The translations under genes were made by a program, and so were the position numbers. Shown piece by piece: positions 9,737 through 18,217 of a DNA stretch of 64,000 nucleotides. The notes beneath the pieces are model-generated. The model did no database searches and was not told the origin of the DNA. It saw only the letters and a program-made list of their open reading frames with translations. This DNA comes from Bifidobacterium saguini DSM 23967 (lineage in GTDB: Bacteria > Actinomycetota > Actinomycetes > Actinomycetales > Bifidobacteriaceae). The DNA lies in contig NZ_JGZN01000008.1 in assembly GCF_000741715.1 (NCBI RefSeq), positions 62,001-126,000 of the forward strand. The letters run 5' to 3'. Numbering within the stretch: the first letter of the stretch is position 1; every line of letters starts with the position of its first letter.

Positions 9737-9758
9737 GGTGTTTTTCTAGTTGGGTTCT

Positions 9759-9809
9759 GGCTCCCCTTGCCAGGGGAGCTGGCGCGCGAAGCGTGACTGA
9801 GGGGTAGTC
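9759..9809 (+). repeat. REP-like palindromic element, copy 1
   Basis: A single forward copy of the dispersed element that begins GGCTCCCC, contains the inverted pair CTCCCC and GGGGAG, and ends GACTGAGGGGTAGTC. It lies inside the two-component operon, between regulator and kinase, and ends next to the kinase start codon. Its hairpin could affect transcript stability between the two genes (inference). Other copies lie at 11229, 31737, 39112, 41706 and 55517. Confidence 0.75.
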
Positions 9810-9811
9810 AT

Positions 9812-11221
9812 ATGCAAGTAATCCAAACGCTACGAACGCACCTCGCTGCTGTTGCCGGCAAACTCACGCCACAATCATTCCGTGCCAAAATCACGCTGGC
9901 CATTGCACTCATCATCATCGTGATGATGACGGCACTTATCATCACACAGAACGTCATCGTGGCACATACCACTGCGGAAGCCAGCCAGACGATGACCATG
10001 TGCGCGAACTCGGATGGTACCATCTCCGTCACCACGGGCACGGATGCCGAAACCGGCCCCGCATCCAATGGCACCGGAGACAGCGCACTAGTCTGCTACA
10101 CGGGTACAAGACGGAACCTTGACGGTATGAAACTATACGTGCCCTTTAATTCCGAAGAATGGGATACGGCGAAGGAACAAACCCAAAACGGCAGCCCGTG
10201 GATTCTCGACGAATATAACGGCGTGATGATCAATACGGCGAACGCGGTCACCAACACACTAACCACCACCATGCGCACGGTTTCCATCGTCACACTAGCG
10301 ATTTTTGGCCTTATAGCAGTACTTGCGGCATGGTTTATCGGCACAATGCTTTCCCGACGAATCACCGCAGTGGACCGCCAAGTGGCAGCCCTGCAACCAA
10401 ACGATTTGAGCGCACGAATCGACGTGAAACCCGGCCATGACGATATCGACCGACTGGTTGATTCCATCAATGGCATGCTCGAACGTGTGGAAGCCAGCGC
10501 GGCAGCCGAACGACGGTTCGTGTCCAACGCCTCCCATGAATTGCGCACCCCTATTGCCGCTGTGGAAACCAATCTTGACGCGCCACTAGCCCAAGGTCGT
10601 TTCCCTGCCGACGTGGAGCCATCGGTTCGCCGCGCGCTTGCAGCAAATCGTAGAGGTGCCGAACTGGTGCAGGCGCTGCTCACCCTATCTCGCATTCAAA
10701 GCGGCACCATTGGCGGCAGCGTCGACAATGAGACTCCCGAGGCAGCAAGCAACACCGATTTGCATGAATGCGTGAACCAGGCACTCACGGATGTCGATGC
10801 GGTGATTGCCGATAATATAATCACCGTCAATGTAGAAGGGAATGCTGCCGTACCAGCCAACCCGGCATTGCTGAAACTTGCTGTAGGCAATCTGCTGCGC
10901 AATGCCGCAATGCATAACGTAGAAAACGGTTCCATCGATGTGGCGATAAGCACTACGCAGGATACTAATAGAGACGGCAATGACGATAAATCCACTAATG
11001 AAGCATCGCTGACCGTGACCAATTCCACCGATGAGGCATTGCCTGACGATTTGGCTGAACTCATTCAGCCTTTCCATCGCGGCCAGAATTCTCGTATCAG
11101 CGCTACCCCCGGCGTCGGACTCGGCCTTTCCATCGTAGATGCCGCCTGCCAAGCCATGCACGCCACCCTGGAACTCACCCAGCCCACGCCGAACAAATTC
11201 CAAGCCACCATTCGATTCTGA
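9812..11221 (+). CDS. sensor histidine kinase
   Basis: A 469-residue membrane sensor kinase paired with the regulator at 9065. A first membrane helix (about 28-50) and a second (about 150-175) flank an extracytoplasmic sensor of about 100 residues. The sensor carries two Cys that could form a disulfide (in MTMCANS and ALVCYTG). A HAMP linker follows, then the HisKA box NASHELRTPI, the N-box LLRNAAMHNVENGSI (in place of the usual NALKH pattern) and the G-box GVGLGLSIVDAA. The spacing to the regulator and the shared orientation indicate one operon. The signal sensed is not evident. Confidence 0.92.
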   Translation: MQVIQTLRTHLAAVAGKLTPQSFRAKITLAIALIIIVMMTALIITQNVIVAHTTAEASQTMTMCANSDGTISVTTGTDAETGPASNGTGDSALVCYTGTRRNLDGMKLYVPFNSEEWDTAKEQTQNGSPWILDEYNGVMINTANAVTNTLTTTMRTVSIVTLAIFGLIAVLAAWFIGTMLSRRITAVDRQVAALQPNDLSARIDVKPGHDDIDRLVDSINGMLERVEASAAAERRFVSNASHELRTPIAAVETNLDAPLAQGRFPADVEPSVRRALAANRRGAELVQALLTLSRIQSGTIGGSVDNETPEAASNTDLHECVNQALTDVDAVIADNIITVNVEGNAAVPANPALLKLAVGNLLRNAAMHNVENGSIDVAISTTQDTNRDGNDDKSTNEASLTVTNSTDEALPDDLAELIQPFHRGQNSRISATPGVGLGLSIVDAACQAMHATLELTQPTPNKFQATIRF

Positions 11222-11228
11222 AAGCTCT

Positions 11229-11428
11229 GCCTCCCTCTGAAGGGCCGAGCCGTGTATCGAATAGTCCAGTGGACTATTCGAAGGCGAGGTGCTTGACGGC
11301 AGTCAAGCCAACAACAAGCGAACGAAGTTCGTCCATAGTTGCAGGACGAGGTGGCATCGCGAAGTGATGACGGAGGGAGAGAAGCGCAGACGTAGGTCTG
11401 CAGAAAACAGTATCGGCTGCAAGCCGAT
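11229..11428. repeat. multi-hairpin intergenic element
   Basis: A chain of six small hairpins lies in about 200 bases between the kinase and the ECF transporter. Stems pair 11258-11268 with 11270-11280 (perfect 11 bp), 11291-11297 with 11302-11308, 11319-11323 with 11327-11331, 11355-11360 with 11364-11369 (one G-U), 11386-11391 with 11396-11401, and 11412-11418 with 11422-11428. An outer CTCCCTC (from 11231) can pair with GAGGGAG (11373-11379). The first pair has only a 1-base spacer and the others 3-4 base loops. The outer ends resemble the REP-like family, so this may be an expanded member. Confidence 0.7.
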
Positions 11429-11512
11429 TCCAACATTAGGTATTGCCTTTCCTATCAATCCCCGATACATTGGCGAGAGGTATTAGTTCCCTCGTATGAA
11501 ACGGAAAGTATT

Positions 11513-12163
11513 GTGACCGCTTCGAATTCGCCCGCAGACAACACCAACCAAAACTCCGGCAAGCCAGCCAAATCCGGCAAACTCGAAGTCGCCGACCTAA
11601 TCACCATCGGCGTATTCGCTGCGCTCTACTTCGTGATGGTGTGCGTGGCCACGCTGGTGAGCACCCTGTTCACCGGTGGCTTCGGTTCCATCTTCCTGCC
11701 CGCCATCGCCGCGCTGATTTCCGGATGTGTCTACATGCTGCTGGCCGCACGACTAGGCAAGTTTGGCGGCATTACCGTCATGGGCGTGGTCATTGGCCTG
11801 TTCCTCTTTATTTCCGGTCATTTCGTGCTTTCGTTCATCGCCAGCATCGTGTTCCCGGTTGTTGCCGACCTGATTGCCAAAGCCGGCAAGTACAAAAGCA
11901 AGGCTCTACTGCTCGTCAGCTACGTGGTTTTCTCCTACGGACTCACCGGTCCGATCCTGCCGCTGTGGTTCATGAAGGACGCCTACATCGCCAGCCTCCA
12001 GGCACGCGGTAAGGATGCGGCCTACATTGACGGAGTATTCGCCAACATCAACACCGGCACGTTCTTCGTCTCGATGGCCGCGATTCTGGTGTGCGCCATT
12101 ATCGGTGGCTGGTTTGGTCAGAAGATGATGAAGAAGCACTTCATCAAGGCCGGCATCGTCTGA
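11513..12163 (+). CDS. ECF transporter S component, Trep_Strep/MptS-like family
   Basis: A 216-residue membrane protein with a polar, Asn/Ser/Lys-rich N-terminal tail and about six hydrophobic segments from residue 27 on. It is the substrate-binding (S) component of an energy-coupling-factor importer. The family assignment (Trep_Strep, MptS-like) rests on the segment VADLITIGVFAALYF and on the following EcfT and double-domain EcfA genes. The GTG start at 11513 follows GGAAAG; the ATG upstream runs into a stop. Its TGA overlaps the next ATG by 1 bp. The substrate cannot be read from the sequence. Confidence 0.82.
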   Translation: MTASNSPADNTNQNSGKPAKSGKLEVADLITIGVFAALYFVMVCVATLVSTLFTGGFGSIFLPAIAALISGCVYMLLAARLGKFGGITVMGVVIGLFLFISGHFVLSFIASIVFPVVADLIAKAGKYKSKALLLVSYVVFSYGLTGPILPLWFMKDAYIASLQARGKDAAYIDGVFANINTGTFFVSMAAILVCAIIGGWFGQKMMKKHFIKAGIV

Positions 12164-13005
12164 TGCATTCCAGCTCCTCCACGGAACCTGTGGCATCCAG
12201 CTCGCAAACGTCTCTACAGCCCTCGGTGGTCGCAACGACACCGGGGGCGCCCATATGTTCAGCCGTTGTTGATGGCTCCGCATCCAAACAATCCAATCAG
12301 CGAGCTCGTGCCTCGCGTACGCTTGACCCGCGTACGAAACTGTTCATGCTCCTGGTGGCCAATCTCATGTTGTTCTTCCATGTGAGCGTCATTACGCAGA
12401 TCATTATGGTCGTGCTGTTTCTGATTCCGCTCGCGGCCGCAGGGCGTTGGAAGTTGACCATGAATTTCGCTCTCACCTATGCAGTACTTACCGGATTGGG
12501 TCTCCTAGACCCTGAAGCTTTGGGGTTGCCGTGGATCCATGTGGTTTCCGCATTGGCGGTCGGATGCACAATGATGCTGCCCTGTTTCATCACTGGCGCA
12601 TACGCATTCACCACCACCTCCCCAAGCGCGTTTATTTGTGCGATGCGGCGCATGCATGCACCTGAATCCGTGGTGATTCCCTGCGTGGTCGTGATTCGAT
12701 TCTTCCCCACCATCGCCGAGGATTACCGGCAGATTCGTAATGCGATGGCCTTACGCGGCATTGCGGCAGGCGGCTGGGAACTGGTCCGCCACCCTGCACA
12801 ATCATTGGAATACATCCTCATCCCGCTGTTGATGAATGCCACCAATGTGGCTCAGGACCTGTCCGTAGCAGCACTTACCAAAGGCCTTGGGCGCGAAGGA
12901 ACACACACCTCGCGCACTGAAATCCGCATGCGTTTCGTGGATTGGCTCATGATGATTGTCGTACTGATTCCGCTGGCGTTGGATATTGCCGGGGTGATTC
13001 GCTGA
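12163..13005 (+). CDS. ecfT: ECF transporter transmembrane T component
   Basis: A 280-residue EcfT (CbiQ family). It has an unusually long Ser/Thr/Pro-rich, non-conserved leader of about 50 residues, then several membrane helices. The cytosolic coupling region contains the Ala-Arg-Gly type motif MALRGIAAGG and a second, ALTKGLGREG. These coupling helices contact the EcfA ATPases. The ATG overlaps the stop of the S-component gene by one base (TGATG). The same 1-bp arrangement joins it to ecfA, so S, T and A are translationally coupled. Confidence 0.88.
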   Translation: MHSSSSTEPVASSSQTSLQPSVVATTPGAPICSAVVDGSASKQSNQRARASRTLDPRTKLFMLLVANLMLFFHVSVITQIIMVVLFLIPLAAAGRWKLTMNFALTYAVLTGLGLLDPEALGLPWIHVVSALAVGCTMMLPCFITGAYAFTTTSPSAFICAMRRMHAPESVVIPCVVVIRFFPTIAEDYRQIRNAMALRGIAAGGWELVRHPAQSLEYILIPLLMNATNVAQDLSVAALTKGLGREGTHTSRTEIRMRFVDWLMMIVVLIPLALDIAGVIR

Positions 13006-14534
13006 TGGCAGCCGAAATTTATTCAAACAACGTGTCGTTTACTTATGAGCATGGTGACAAATCAGCTTTAATCGACATCATGTTGAGCATTCCAAAAGGT
13101 CAATGCATTGTACTGTGCGGCACCAGCGGATGCGGCAAAACCACCTATTCGCGTGTTGTCAATGGTTTGATTCCGCAATTCTTCCACGGCGAATTCAGTG
13201 GAGAACAGCATACTTGCGGTATCAATACGACTGCCGACCCCATCGACAAACTCACTCCCCTAGCTGGCAGCGTATTCCAAAATCCCAAAACCCAGTATTT
13301 CAACGCCAAAGTCATTGATGAGCTGGCGTTTCCCGCGGAAAACATGGGACTGTCGCCGGAAGAAATCAACCATCGAATCGCTGAAATCGCGCGACGATTC
13401 AATATTGAATCATTACTGGATCGCAGCATCTTCCATCTTTCCGGAGGTCAGAAGCAGCGTATCGCCCTGGCTGCGGCAACCATGCTGAGTCCAATGCTAC
13501 TGGTGCTGGACGAGCCCACCAGCAATCTGGATTCGGTCGCGATTGCGCAAATGCGCGAGCTCATTGCACAATTGAAGGCTTCAGGCATAACCATCGTCAT
13601 AGCCGAGCATCGCCTCGCTTGGCTCAACGGCATCGCCGACCGATACATCATCTTCGACAACGGACATATTGCACATGAATACGAAGCCGACGAATTCCTT
13701 GCACTCTCCCCTGGCTGCATCGCCGCGATGGGATTGCGTGCTCTTGATTTGCAGCCGTATAGGCAACGTATCAAAGCACTCGAATCACTAACTGATACAC
13801 AATTGGCTTCGACTTCGGATACCAACAGTTCAGGCCTTGCTTCGGCGCAACATGACGATGCTGCGGCAGCCCATTCAGTCTCATCGCCGTTGCTGTCAAC
13901 GCATGATCTTGTTATCGGCTATCGAGGACGCGATAGCTTCTCGAGAAGTATTCCAGACCTTGACCTCTGTCCCGGTCAGATCATCGGGCTTATGGGTCAT
14001 AACGGTTGCGGTAAAACCACGCTGGTACGCACGCTAACCGGCCTTATCAAACCGGCATCCGGCACAGTATTGCTCAACGGCAAGCCCGTCAAACCTCGTG
14101 CCCTCACACGCGCAGGATTCCTAGTCATGCAGGACGTGAACTATCAGCTGTTCTCCGACAGCGTGCGTGAGGAACTGCTACTTGGCCTTGACGAAAGCGA
14201 CCCAGCAATCATCAAACGATGTGATCAGGTGCTTGAAGACCTTGACCTCACACGCTTCGCCGGCCGGCATCCGATGAGCCTGTCCGGAGGCCAGAAGCAA
14301 CGCGTAGCCATCGGCTCGGCATTGATGTGCGGCAAAGACCTCATCATTCTGGACGAACCGACCAGCGGCCTCGACCGTTACCACATGGAACAGGTAGGCG
14401 AACTCCTCCGCCAGCTCGCCGAACAAGGCAAAACCGTGCTCGTAGTCACCCACGACGAAGAACTCGCCGCCGGCTGGTGCACTTCCATCATCAACCTGGA
14501 ACACAACGGCAGCACAACGAACCCAAACAGCTAA
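13005..14534 (+). CDS. ecfA: ECF transporter fused double ATPase (EcfA1-EcfA2)
   Basis: A 509-residue tandem ABC ATPase. The N-terminal domain has Walker A GTSGCGKTT, signature LSGGQKQRIALAAA and Walker B LLVLDEPTSNLD. The C-terminal domain has Walker A GHNGCGKTT, signature LSGGQKQRVAIGSA and Walker B LIILDEPTSGLD. A Ser/Ala/Asp-rich linker near residues 262-290 separates them. One gene carrying both ATPases, together with a dedicated S and T gene, makes this a group I style ECF module with its own substrate rather than a shared energising unit. Confidence 0.92.
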   Translation: MAAEIYSNNVSFTYEHGDKSALIDIMLSIPKGQCIVLCGTSGCGKTTYSRVVNGLIPQFFHGEFSGEQHTCGINTTADPIDKLTPLAGSVFQNPKTQYFNAKVIDELAFPAENMGLSPEEINHRIAEIARRFNIESLLDRSIFHLSGGQKQRIALAAATMLSPMLLVLDEPTSNLDSVAIAQMRELIAQLKASGITIVIAEHRLAWLNGIADRYIIFDNGHIAHEYEADEFLALSPGCIAAMGLRALDLQPYRQRIKALESLTDTQLASTSDTNSSGLASAQHDDAAAAHSVSSPLLSTHDLVIGYRGRDSFSRSIPDLDLCPGQIIGLMGHNGCGKTTLVRTLTGLIKPASGTVLLNGKPVKPRALTRAGFLVMQDVNYQLFSDSVREELLLGLDESDPAIIKRCDQVLEDLDLTRFAGRHPMSLSGGQKQRVAIGSALMCGKDLIILDEPTSGLDRYHMEQVGELLRQLAEQGKTVLVVTHDEELAAGWCTSIINLEHNGSTTNPNS

Positions 14535-14572
14535 AATCATGCGCGCATTCTTTGCGCACCCGACTTATTAGA

Positions 14573-14594
14573 AACCGGTAAATATCTACTGCCT
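14573..14594. promoter_or_regulatory. candidate WYL-regulator operator, copy 1
   Basis: AACCGGTA-N6-TACTGCCT, an imperfect palindrome with core CGGTA-N6-TACTG. It matches 17 of 22 positions of the palindrome at 16460-16481 in the WYL gene promoter. It lies about 150 bp upstream of the unknown gene at 14744. Nothing else in the 14535-14743 gap looks coding. Confidence 0.5.
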
Positions 14595-14743
14595 CGATTT
14601 GCGCGCATATATATTCGAGCCATGAGATGCAGAGCAACACAGCACAATAACAGTACGAACGATTTCGAAGAATGGCCGGACACCAAGCAAGCCTTCAGTA
14701 ATTTCGTCGTCAACACATCCAACCAATTGGCGGTAAGGCAACC

Positions 14744-15352
14744 ATGATGATAGTCAAACTTGAATGGACCGCTGATATGCCGTCGAACTCACCTTATGCT
14801 CTTGACGCGAATCATAGAGGAAGGATGAGTCGAAAGGATTTTCATCAGACGGGCGAGGCTCTGTCGGATTTTTTGAATGCCGTTCTCGAAACAAGCACTA
14901 CGGTTGAATGGTATAACGATTATTCGGCTGAAATTATTCCGATGATTGATGCGGAACAGGAATGCTCAGCAAGTGATGACATCCATACAAACGACGTATT
15001 CGAGCTCGATGAAGCGTTGTTCGATGATGTTGATTGGAAGTTGCAAGATGCGTTGACTTTAATCTCGGATGTTCAACGCATTGGCCAGAAAGGAGTAATG
15101 AGTATCGATTTCACTGACGGTAGCATACAGTTACAGCAGCACGATGTCATCCGAATGAGCAACAGATACGCTCTACTGAACAGTGTTGCAGCTCACCGAG
15201 ATGCACTAACGCGAATAGCAGAATTCAGAACAGGATTCATGACCGTACGAACTGAAAAATACGTAATCCCTCTGAATCAACATTGGCTCCGCGACTTCAA
15301 CAAAGGACTCGAAATCGCACTCTATGCCATGCGCATCAGTCAGCTGTCATGA
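14744..15352 (+). CDS. unknown 202-residue protein of the WYL island
   Basis: I do not recognise this protein. It is soluble, acidic in its first half, without signal peptide or membrane segment. Residues about 1-70 include LSDFLNAVLETSTTVEWYNDY. A C-terminal half (about 105-202) with alternating strands and helices ends in HWLRDFNKGLEIALYAM. The ATG at 14744 follows TAAGG. It is convergent with the WYL regulator gene, and the two overlap by 13 bases at their 3' ends. A palindrome like that of the WYL promoter lies upstream. The local DNA is visibly A/T-richer than the flanks, consistent with acquisition. Confidence 0.7.
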   Translation: MMIVKLEWTADMPSNSPYALDANHRGRMSRKDFHQTGEALSDFLNAVLETSTTVEWYNDYSAEIIPMIDAEQECSASDDIHTNDVFELDEALFDDVDWKLQDALTLISDVQRIGQKGVMSIDFTDGSIQLQQHDVIRMSNRYALLNSVAAHRDALTRIAEFRTGFMTVRTEKYVIPLNQHWLRDFNKGLEIALYAMRISQLS

Positions 15353-16422
15353 TTCGGCAAACCTGTACTGGCGTGCGCAGCCTCCGCATAGAGGCCCGCA
15401 AGATATACGCCATCCTTTTGCAAAGTGTCGCGCAGAGATCGTGGAGATAGTATTTCTATGATGCGATCGTCGGCATATTGCAATACCCACCAAAGCGCTG
15501 CTTTCTCATTCGAAGTAATCCACACATCATAGGTTTGCTCGTCAAGCTGAGTGACTTGTGCGGTATCGAACCAATCGTATATAGGCTCCAGGGTGTTCTT
15601 GATGCGCAAGTGAATCGGGATAGCCTCACCATCCATCGGATAGGGACGCTCCCCCATGTGCTTATCCCAATCAAATGGAGCACCCCGCTTAGGGTTGAAG
15701 CTATCCAACGTGCGCATCAGCGAATGATCGCTTTCGTTTACCGACAAATCGCGGAAACGCTCCACATGCAGATAGCTCAGATTCTCATATTGATGCATGT
15801 GACAAATCAGATAGTATTTGCCATTCCGGTACATTAACCGGTAAGGATCAGCCGCATAGTTTTTCACATTACCTGCAGCATCTCGCCTCGGTACCAAAGT
15901 GCCGTCAACGTCATAAGTGCAATAACGGAATGTAATAGCCCGCTCATGAACAATTGCATCATTAAGCAGCTCAATGTTATTGAGAAACTCACGATTGTAA
16001 TTACGAGGTGTACTTATCTTGCCGAGTGCGCCAAGCTGATTAGACTGACCAGCGAAAGCATACACTTTGGCGATAAGTTCTTGCAGGTAATCGCTATCCG
16101 AACGAGAAAGAACCACGCCATCAGCGAGCAGTCTCATTTGTGCGGTATCGAAAATCGGTTCAATATACCAGCCTGGGCGAGGATCAGCGCTTTCGGCGTG
16201 CTTCAAATCCTTGCGCTCAATGCGCCCAATCTTGCGACCGAACGGCTGCATCGCCTGCAGCGTATGCAAGTGGGAGCGCACGGTCTTTTCGGTAACACCA
16301 AGCTGATCAGCAATCCAAACCGCTGTTATGCCATGCTCCCGGTCCGTGTTCCTATCAAGCAATTCAAGAATGCTTACGACTATCTCAGCAGTCGACGCTG
16401 CTGCATAATGCGAAACAGCCAT
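15340..16422 (-). CDS. WYL-domain transcriptional regulator
   Basis: A 360-residue regulator. An N-terminal winged helix-turn-helix (about residues 12-65; VWIADQLGVTEKTVRSHLHTL) is followed by a WYL domain (about 150-230; AITFRYCTYDVDG and the DPYRLMYRNGKYYLICHMH segment in place of the usual DPWGLVYRNGRWYLVG). A C-terminal WCX-like extension follows. WYL proteins often control phage-defence loci and bind small ligands or nucleic acid fragments. The ATG at 16422 follows AGGAGG at 8 bp. The gene is divergent from the unknown gene at 16495, with a palindrome between them. Confidence 0.88.
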   Translation of the reverse strand: MAVSHYAAASTAEIVVSILELLDRNTDREHGITAVWIADQLGVTEKTVRSHLHTLQAMQPFGRKIGRIERKDLKHAESADPRPGWYIEPIFDTAQMRLLADGVVLSRSDSDYLQELIAKVYAFAGQSNQLGALGKISTPRNYNREFLNNIELLNDAIVHERAITFRYCTYDVDGTLVPRRDAAGNVKNYAADPYRLMYRNGKYYLICHMHQYENLSYLHVERFRDLSVNESDHSLMRTLDSFNPKRGAPFDWDKHMGERPYPMDGEAIPIHLRIKNTLEPIYDWFDTAQVTQLDEQTYDVWITSNEKAALWWVLQYADDRIIEILSPRSLRDTLQKDGVYLAGLYAEAAHASTGLPNHDS

Positions 16423-16459
16423 TGCTCGCCCTCCTCTAAGAAACACGAACCAATGAAAT

Positions 16460-16481
16460 AACCGGTAGAAAAGTACCGCCT
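16460..16481. promoter_or_regulatory. candidate WYL-regulator operator, copy 2
   Basis: A perfect palindrome CGGTA-N6-TACCG (core 16463-16478) in the 72-bp region between the divergent WYL gene and the 16495 gene. It is placed to overlap both promoters. A variant copy lies at 14573-14594. Autoregulation plus control of both unknown genes is inferred from position. Confidence 0.55.
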
Positions 16482-16494
16482 ATTGTAATCCACT

Positions 16495-17469
16495 ATGATG
16501 CTGGAACTCATGGAAAACACCACTAAGCAGGAATCCATTGTAAGGAACCATGCGCCTTTGGATAAGACTCTGTTTTTACTTCGGCAATCCTCGGCCCCTA
16601 CACGGGTATTCAAAGAGTTCGTAATACAGATAGTTCGTAAGAAACTTGATACTTGTGACTTGGACATGGTCATTGATCAGCGGGTCCTCTGTTCCAATGG
16701 ATTCGGCACATCAGTTGACTTGTATCTTCCTCAAATCAAACTTGGGATAGAAATCTGTTGCCCGACTCAGATAGACATACCTGCTCCACATGAATCGATT
16801 CAGCGCACATCTGTTCGCGACGTATTGCTGCAGATCAGGGATACGGATTACTTTCCATTGCAAATGGACGCCTCCGGCTCCTATGAGGAATTCATGCAAT
16901 CCATTGATGATTGCATCGCGTTGATTCAAGATGAAATAAGCAGGAGAAAACAGCTGGGTACATTTGGCGCTCGATTAGACAAGAAAAAGGAATACGCGAA
17001 CTACTACCAAGAAAAACATGCAATCATTGTTGCGGATAATGTCATATTCCCCAGCATCGAAACAGTGATTGAAACGCTGTGCAGCGATGCATCTCATGTC
17101 AATACGCAATCATTTATTATTCCGGATTCAATGCGACGCACATATGGATCCAGATACTGTCTCTGGTTTCCTCGGCTCACAGTCGGAGGTCACGATATGG
17201 TGCGACGAGGATGGAATACGTGGCTTTCCGAGGATGGTAATCGAATCCATGAATGGAAACAAGAGAATAATAATAATGATGAAACAACCTCGATTGGCGA
17301 CAATCCTGGATGCTTACGGGTTACCTTCGCGGAAACCTTGAATGCTGCAACCATGCAAAAGGAATATCAATTTGTCGGCGTATTCCGTCCCATTTCTAGC
17401 AGCATGAACGGATATCTCCATCATTATCAGCGCATTGAAACCACTTTCCCTATCATTCTTAATTCATAA
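16495..17469 (+). CDS. unknown 324-residue protein, possible degenerate PD-(D/E)XK N-domain
   Basis: I do not recognise the whole protein. Residues about 50-150 contain GTSVDLYLPQIKLGIEI followed by a helix, then DYFPLQM and a long helix. This pattern resembles the VDLYxPxxKLAIE strand pair of Vsr/DUF559-like PD-(D/E)XK nucleases. Asp and Glu are present, but the residue pair after the Glu is Cys-Cys rather than the usual Asp-Gly or Lys. The middle (about 215-265) has YCLWFPRL, and the C-terminus reads YQFVGVFRPI, like a PUA- or SRA-style barrel strand. The start could be 16495 or the ATG at 16510, which has GGA upstream. It is divergent from the WYL regulator. Confidence 0.65.
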   Translation: MMLELMENTTKQESIVRNHAPLDKTLFLLRQSSAPTRVFKEFVIQIVRKKLDTCDLDMVIDQRVLCSNGFGTSVDLYLPQIKLGIEICCPTQIDIPAPHESIQRTSVRDVLLQIRDTDYFPLQMDASGSYEEFMQSIDDCIALIQDEISRRKQLGTFGARLDKKKEYANYYQEKHAIIVADNVIFPSIETVIETLCSDASHVNTQSFIIPDSMRRTYGSRYCLWFPRLTVGGHDMVRRGWNTWLSEDGNRIHEWKQENNNNDETTSIGDNPGCLRVTFAETLNAATMQKEYQFVGVFRPISSSMNGYLHHYQRIETTFPIILNS

Positions 17470-17564
17470 GAATGAAGCAGACCCAAAAGACTTCACTCCA
17501 ATGGAATTTCATGAGAAGATGGCTTTCAATGCTTGAAGTAAGCCTAACGATAATGAGGTGATTT

Positions 17565-18206
17565 ATGAGTAACGCATCCATAAACTTCAATCTGACCGAC
17601 TGGCTTGGCGATTGGGAGAGCTTTGAGCATTACATTGATGCTGAGGATGAAACCGTTCGCAACACATGGAATGAGGCCGAGCGGGCTGTACTTGCCAATC
17701 CTCAGATGGCTACGATGGCAGCTAACGGCATCCGCAAGTTCTGGGCGATGGCCTGTTCCACCACCAGTCCGGAGAACATCATTCATATTGGGTATTGGAC
17801 TATTGGCGAGCCGGAAAACACGGATGCCGATGTGCGCATCACTTGGTATGCGGAAGACAACACCAACCTTGATGCCTATGACTATCGCATCGATCATGTG
17901 ATTGAACATGGTTTGGAAGGCTCGCCGACGTACGTGTTCGTAACTGATGATCCGCATGCCGAAGACAGCCCGTTCCGCTGGTTGATCGCCATTGCACCAC
18001 TGCCTTCGCGCACCGCATTCGCCGAGGGTGGGCTGCTTAGTCACCTGCATTTCCAGTATGCCAACGACTTACACACGCTCGTTGAGGCTGACGGTTCCGG
18101 TACAGAGGTCCTGCGCAATCCACGCTGGTATGCGACGATGTGCGCGGATGAAGGCACGGCGGAAGACCGCTGCCGGATTATTCGTGCGCTGCATCATCTG
18201 GACTGA
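17565..18206 (+). CDS. ZinT-like metal-binding domain protein, cytoplasmic
   Basis: A 213-residue protein resembling the ZinT/YodA domain. The N-terminus LTDWLGDWESFEHYI matches the LSDWxGxWQSVxPYL opening of ZinT. The C-terminal part has the His-containing strand SHLHFQYANDLHTL, equivalent to the metal-site region. In E. coli ZinT is a periplasmic zinc chaperone. Here no signal peptide is present, so an intracellular role is inferred. The ATG at 17565 follows AATGAGGTGATTT. The gene stands alone; downstream is an array of inverted repeats. Confidence 0.6.
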   Translation: MSNASINFNLTDWLGDWESFEHYIDAEDETVRNTWNEAERAVLANPQMATMAANGIRKFWAMACSTTSPENIIHIGYWTIGEPENTDADVRITWYAEDNTNLDAYDYRIDHVIEHGLEGSPTYVFVTDDPHAEDSPFRWLIAIAPLPSRTAFAEGGLLSHLHFQYANDLHTLVEADGSGTEVLRNPRWYATMCADEGTAEDRCRIIRALHHLD

Positions 18207-18217
18207 GTCACTAATCC

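Noticed and set aside
14537-14722. 61-residue minus-strand frame upstream of the WYL island
   Set aside because: No Shine-Dalgarno, and it covers the candidate operator at 14573-14594.
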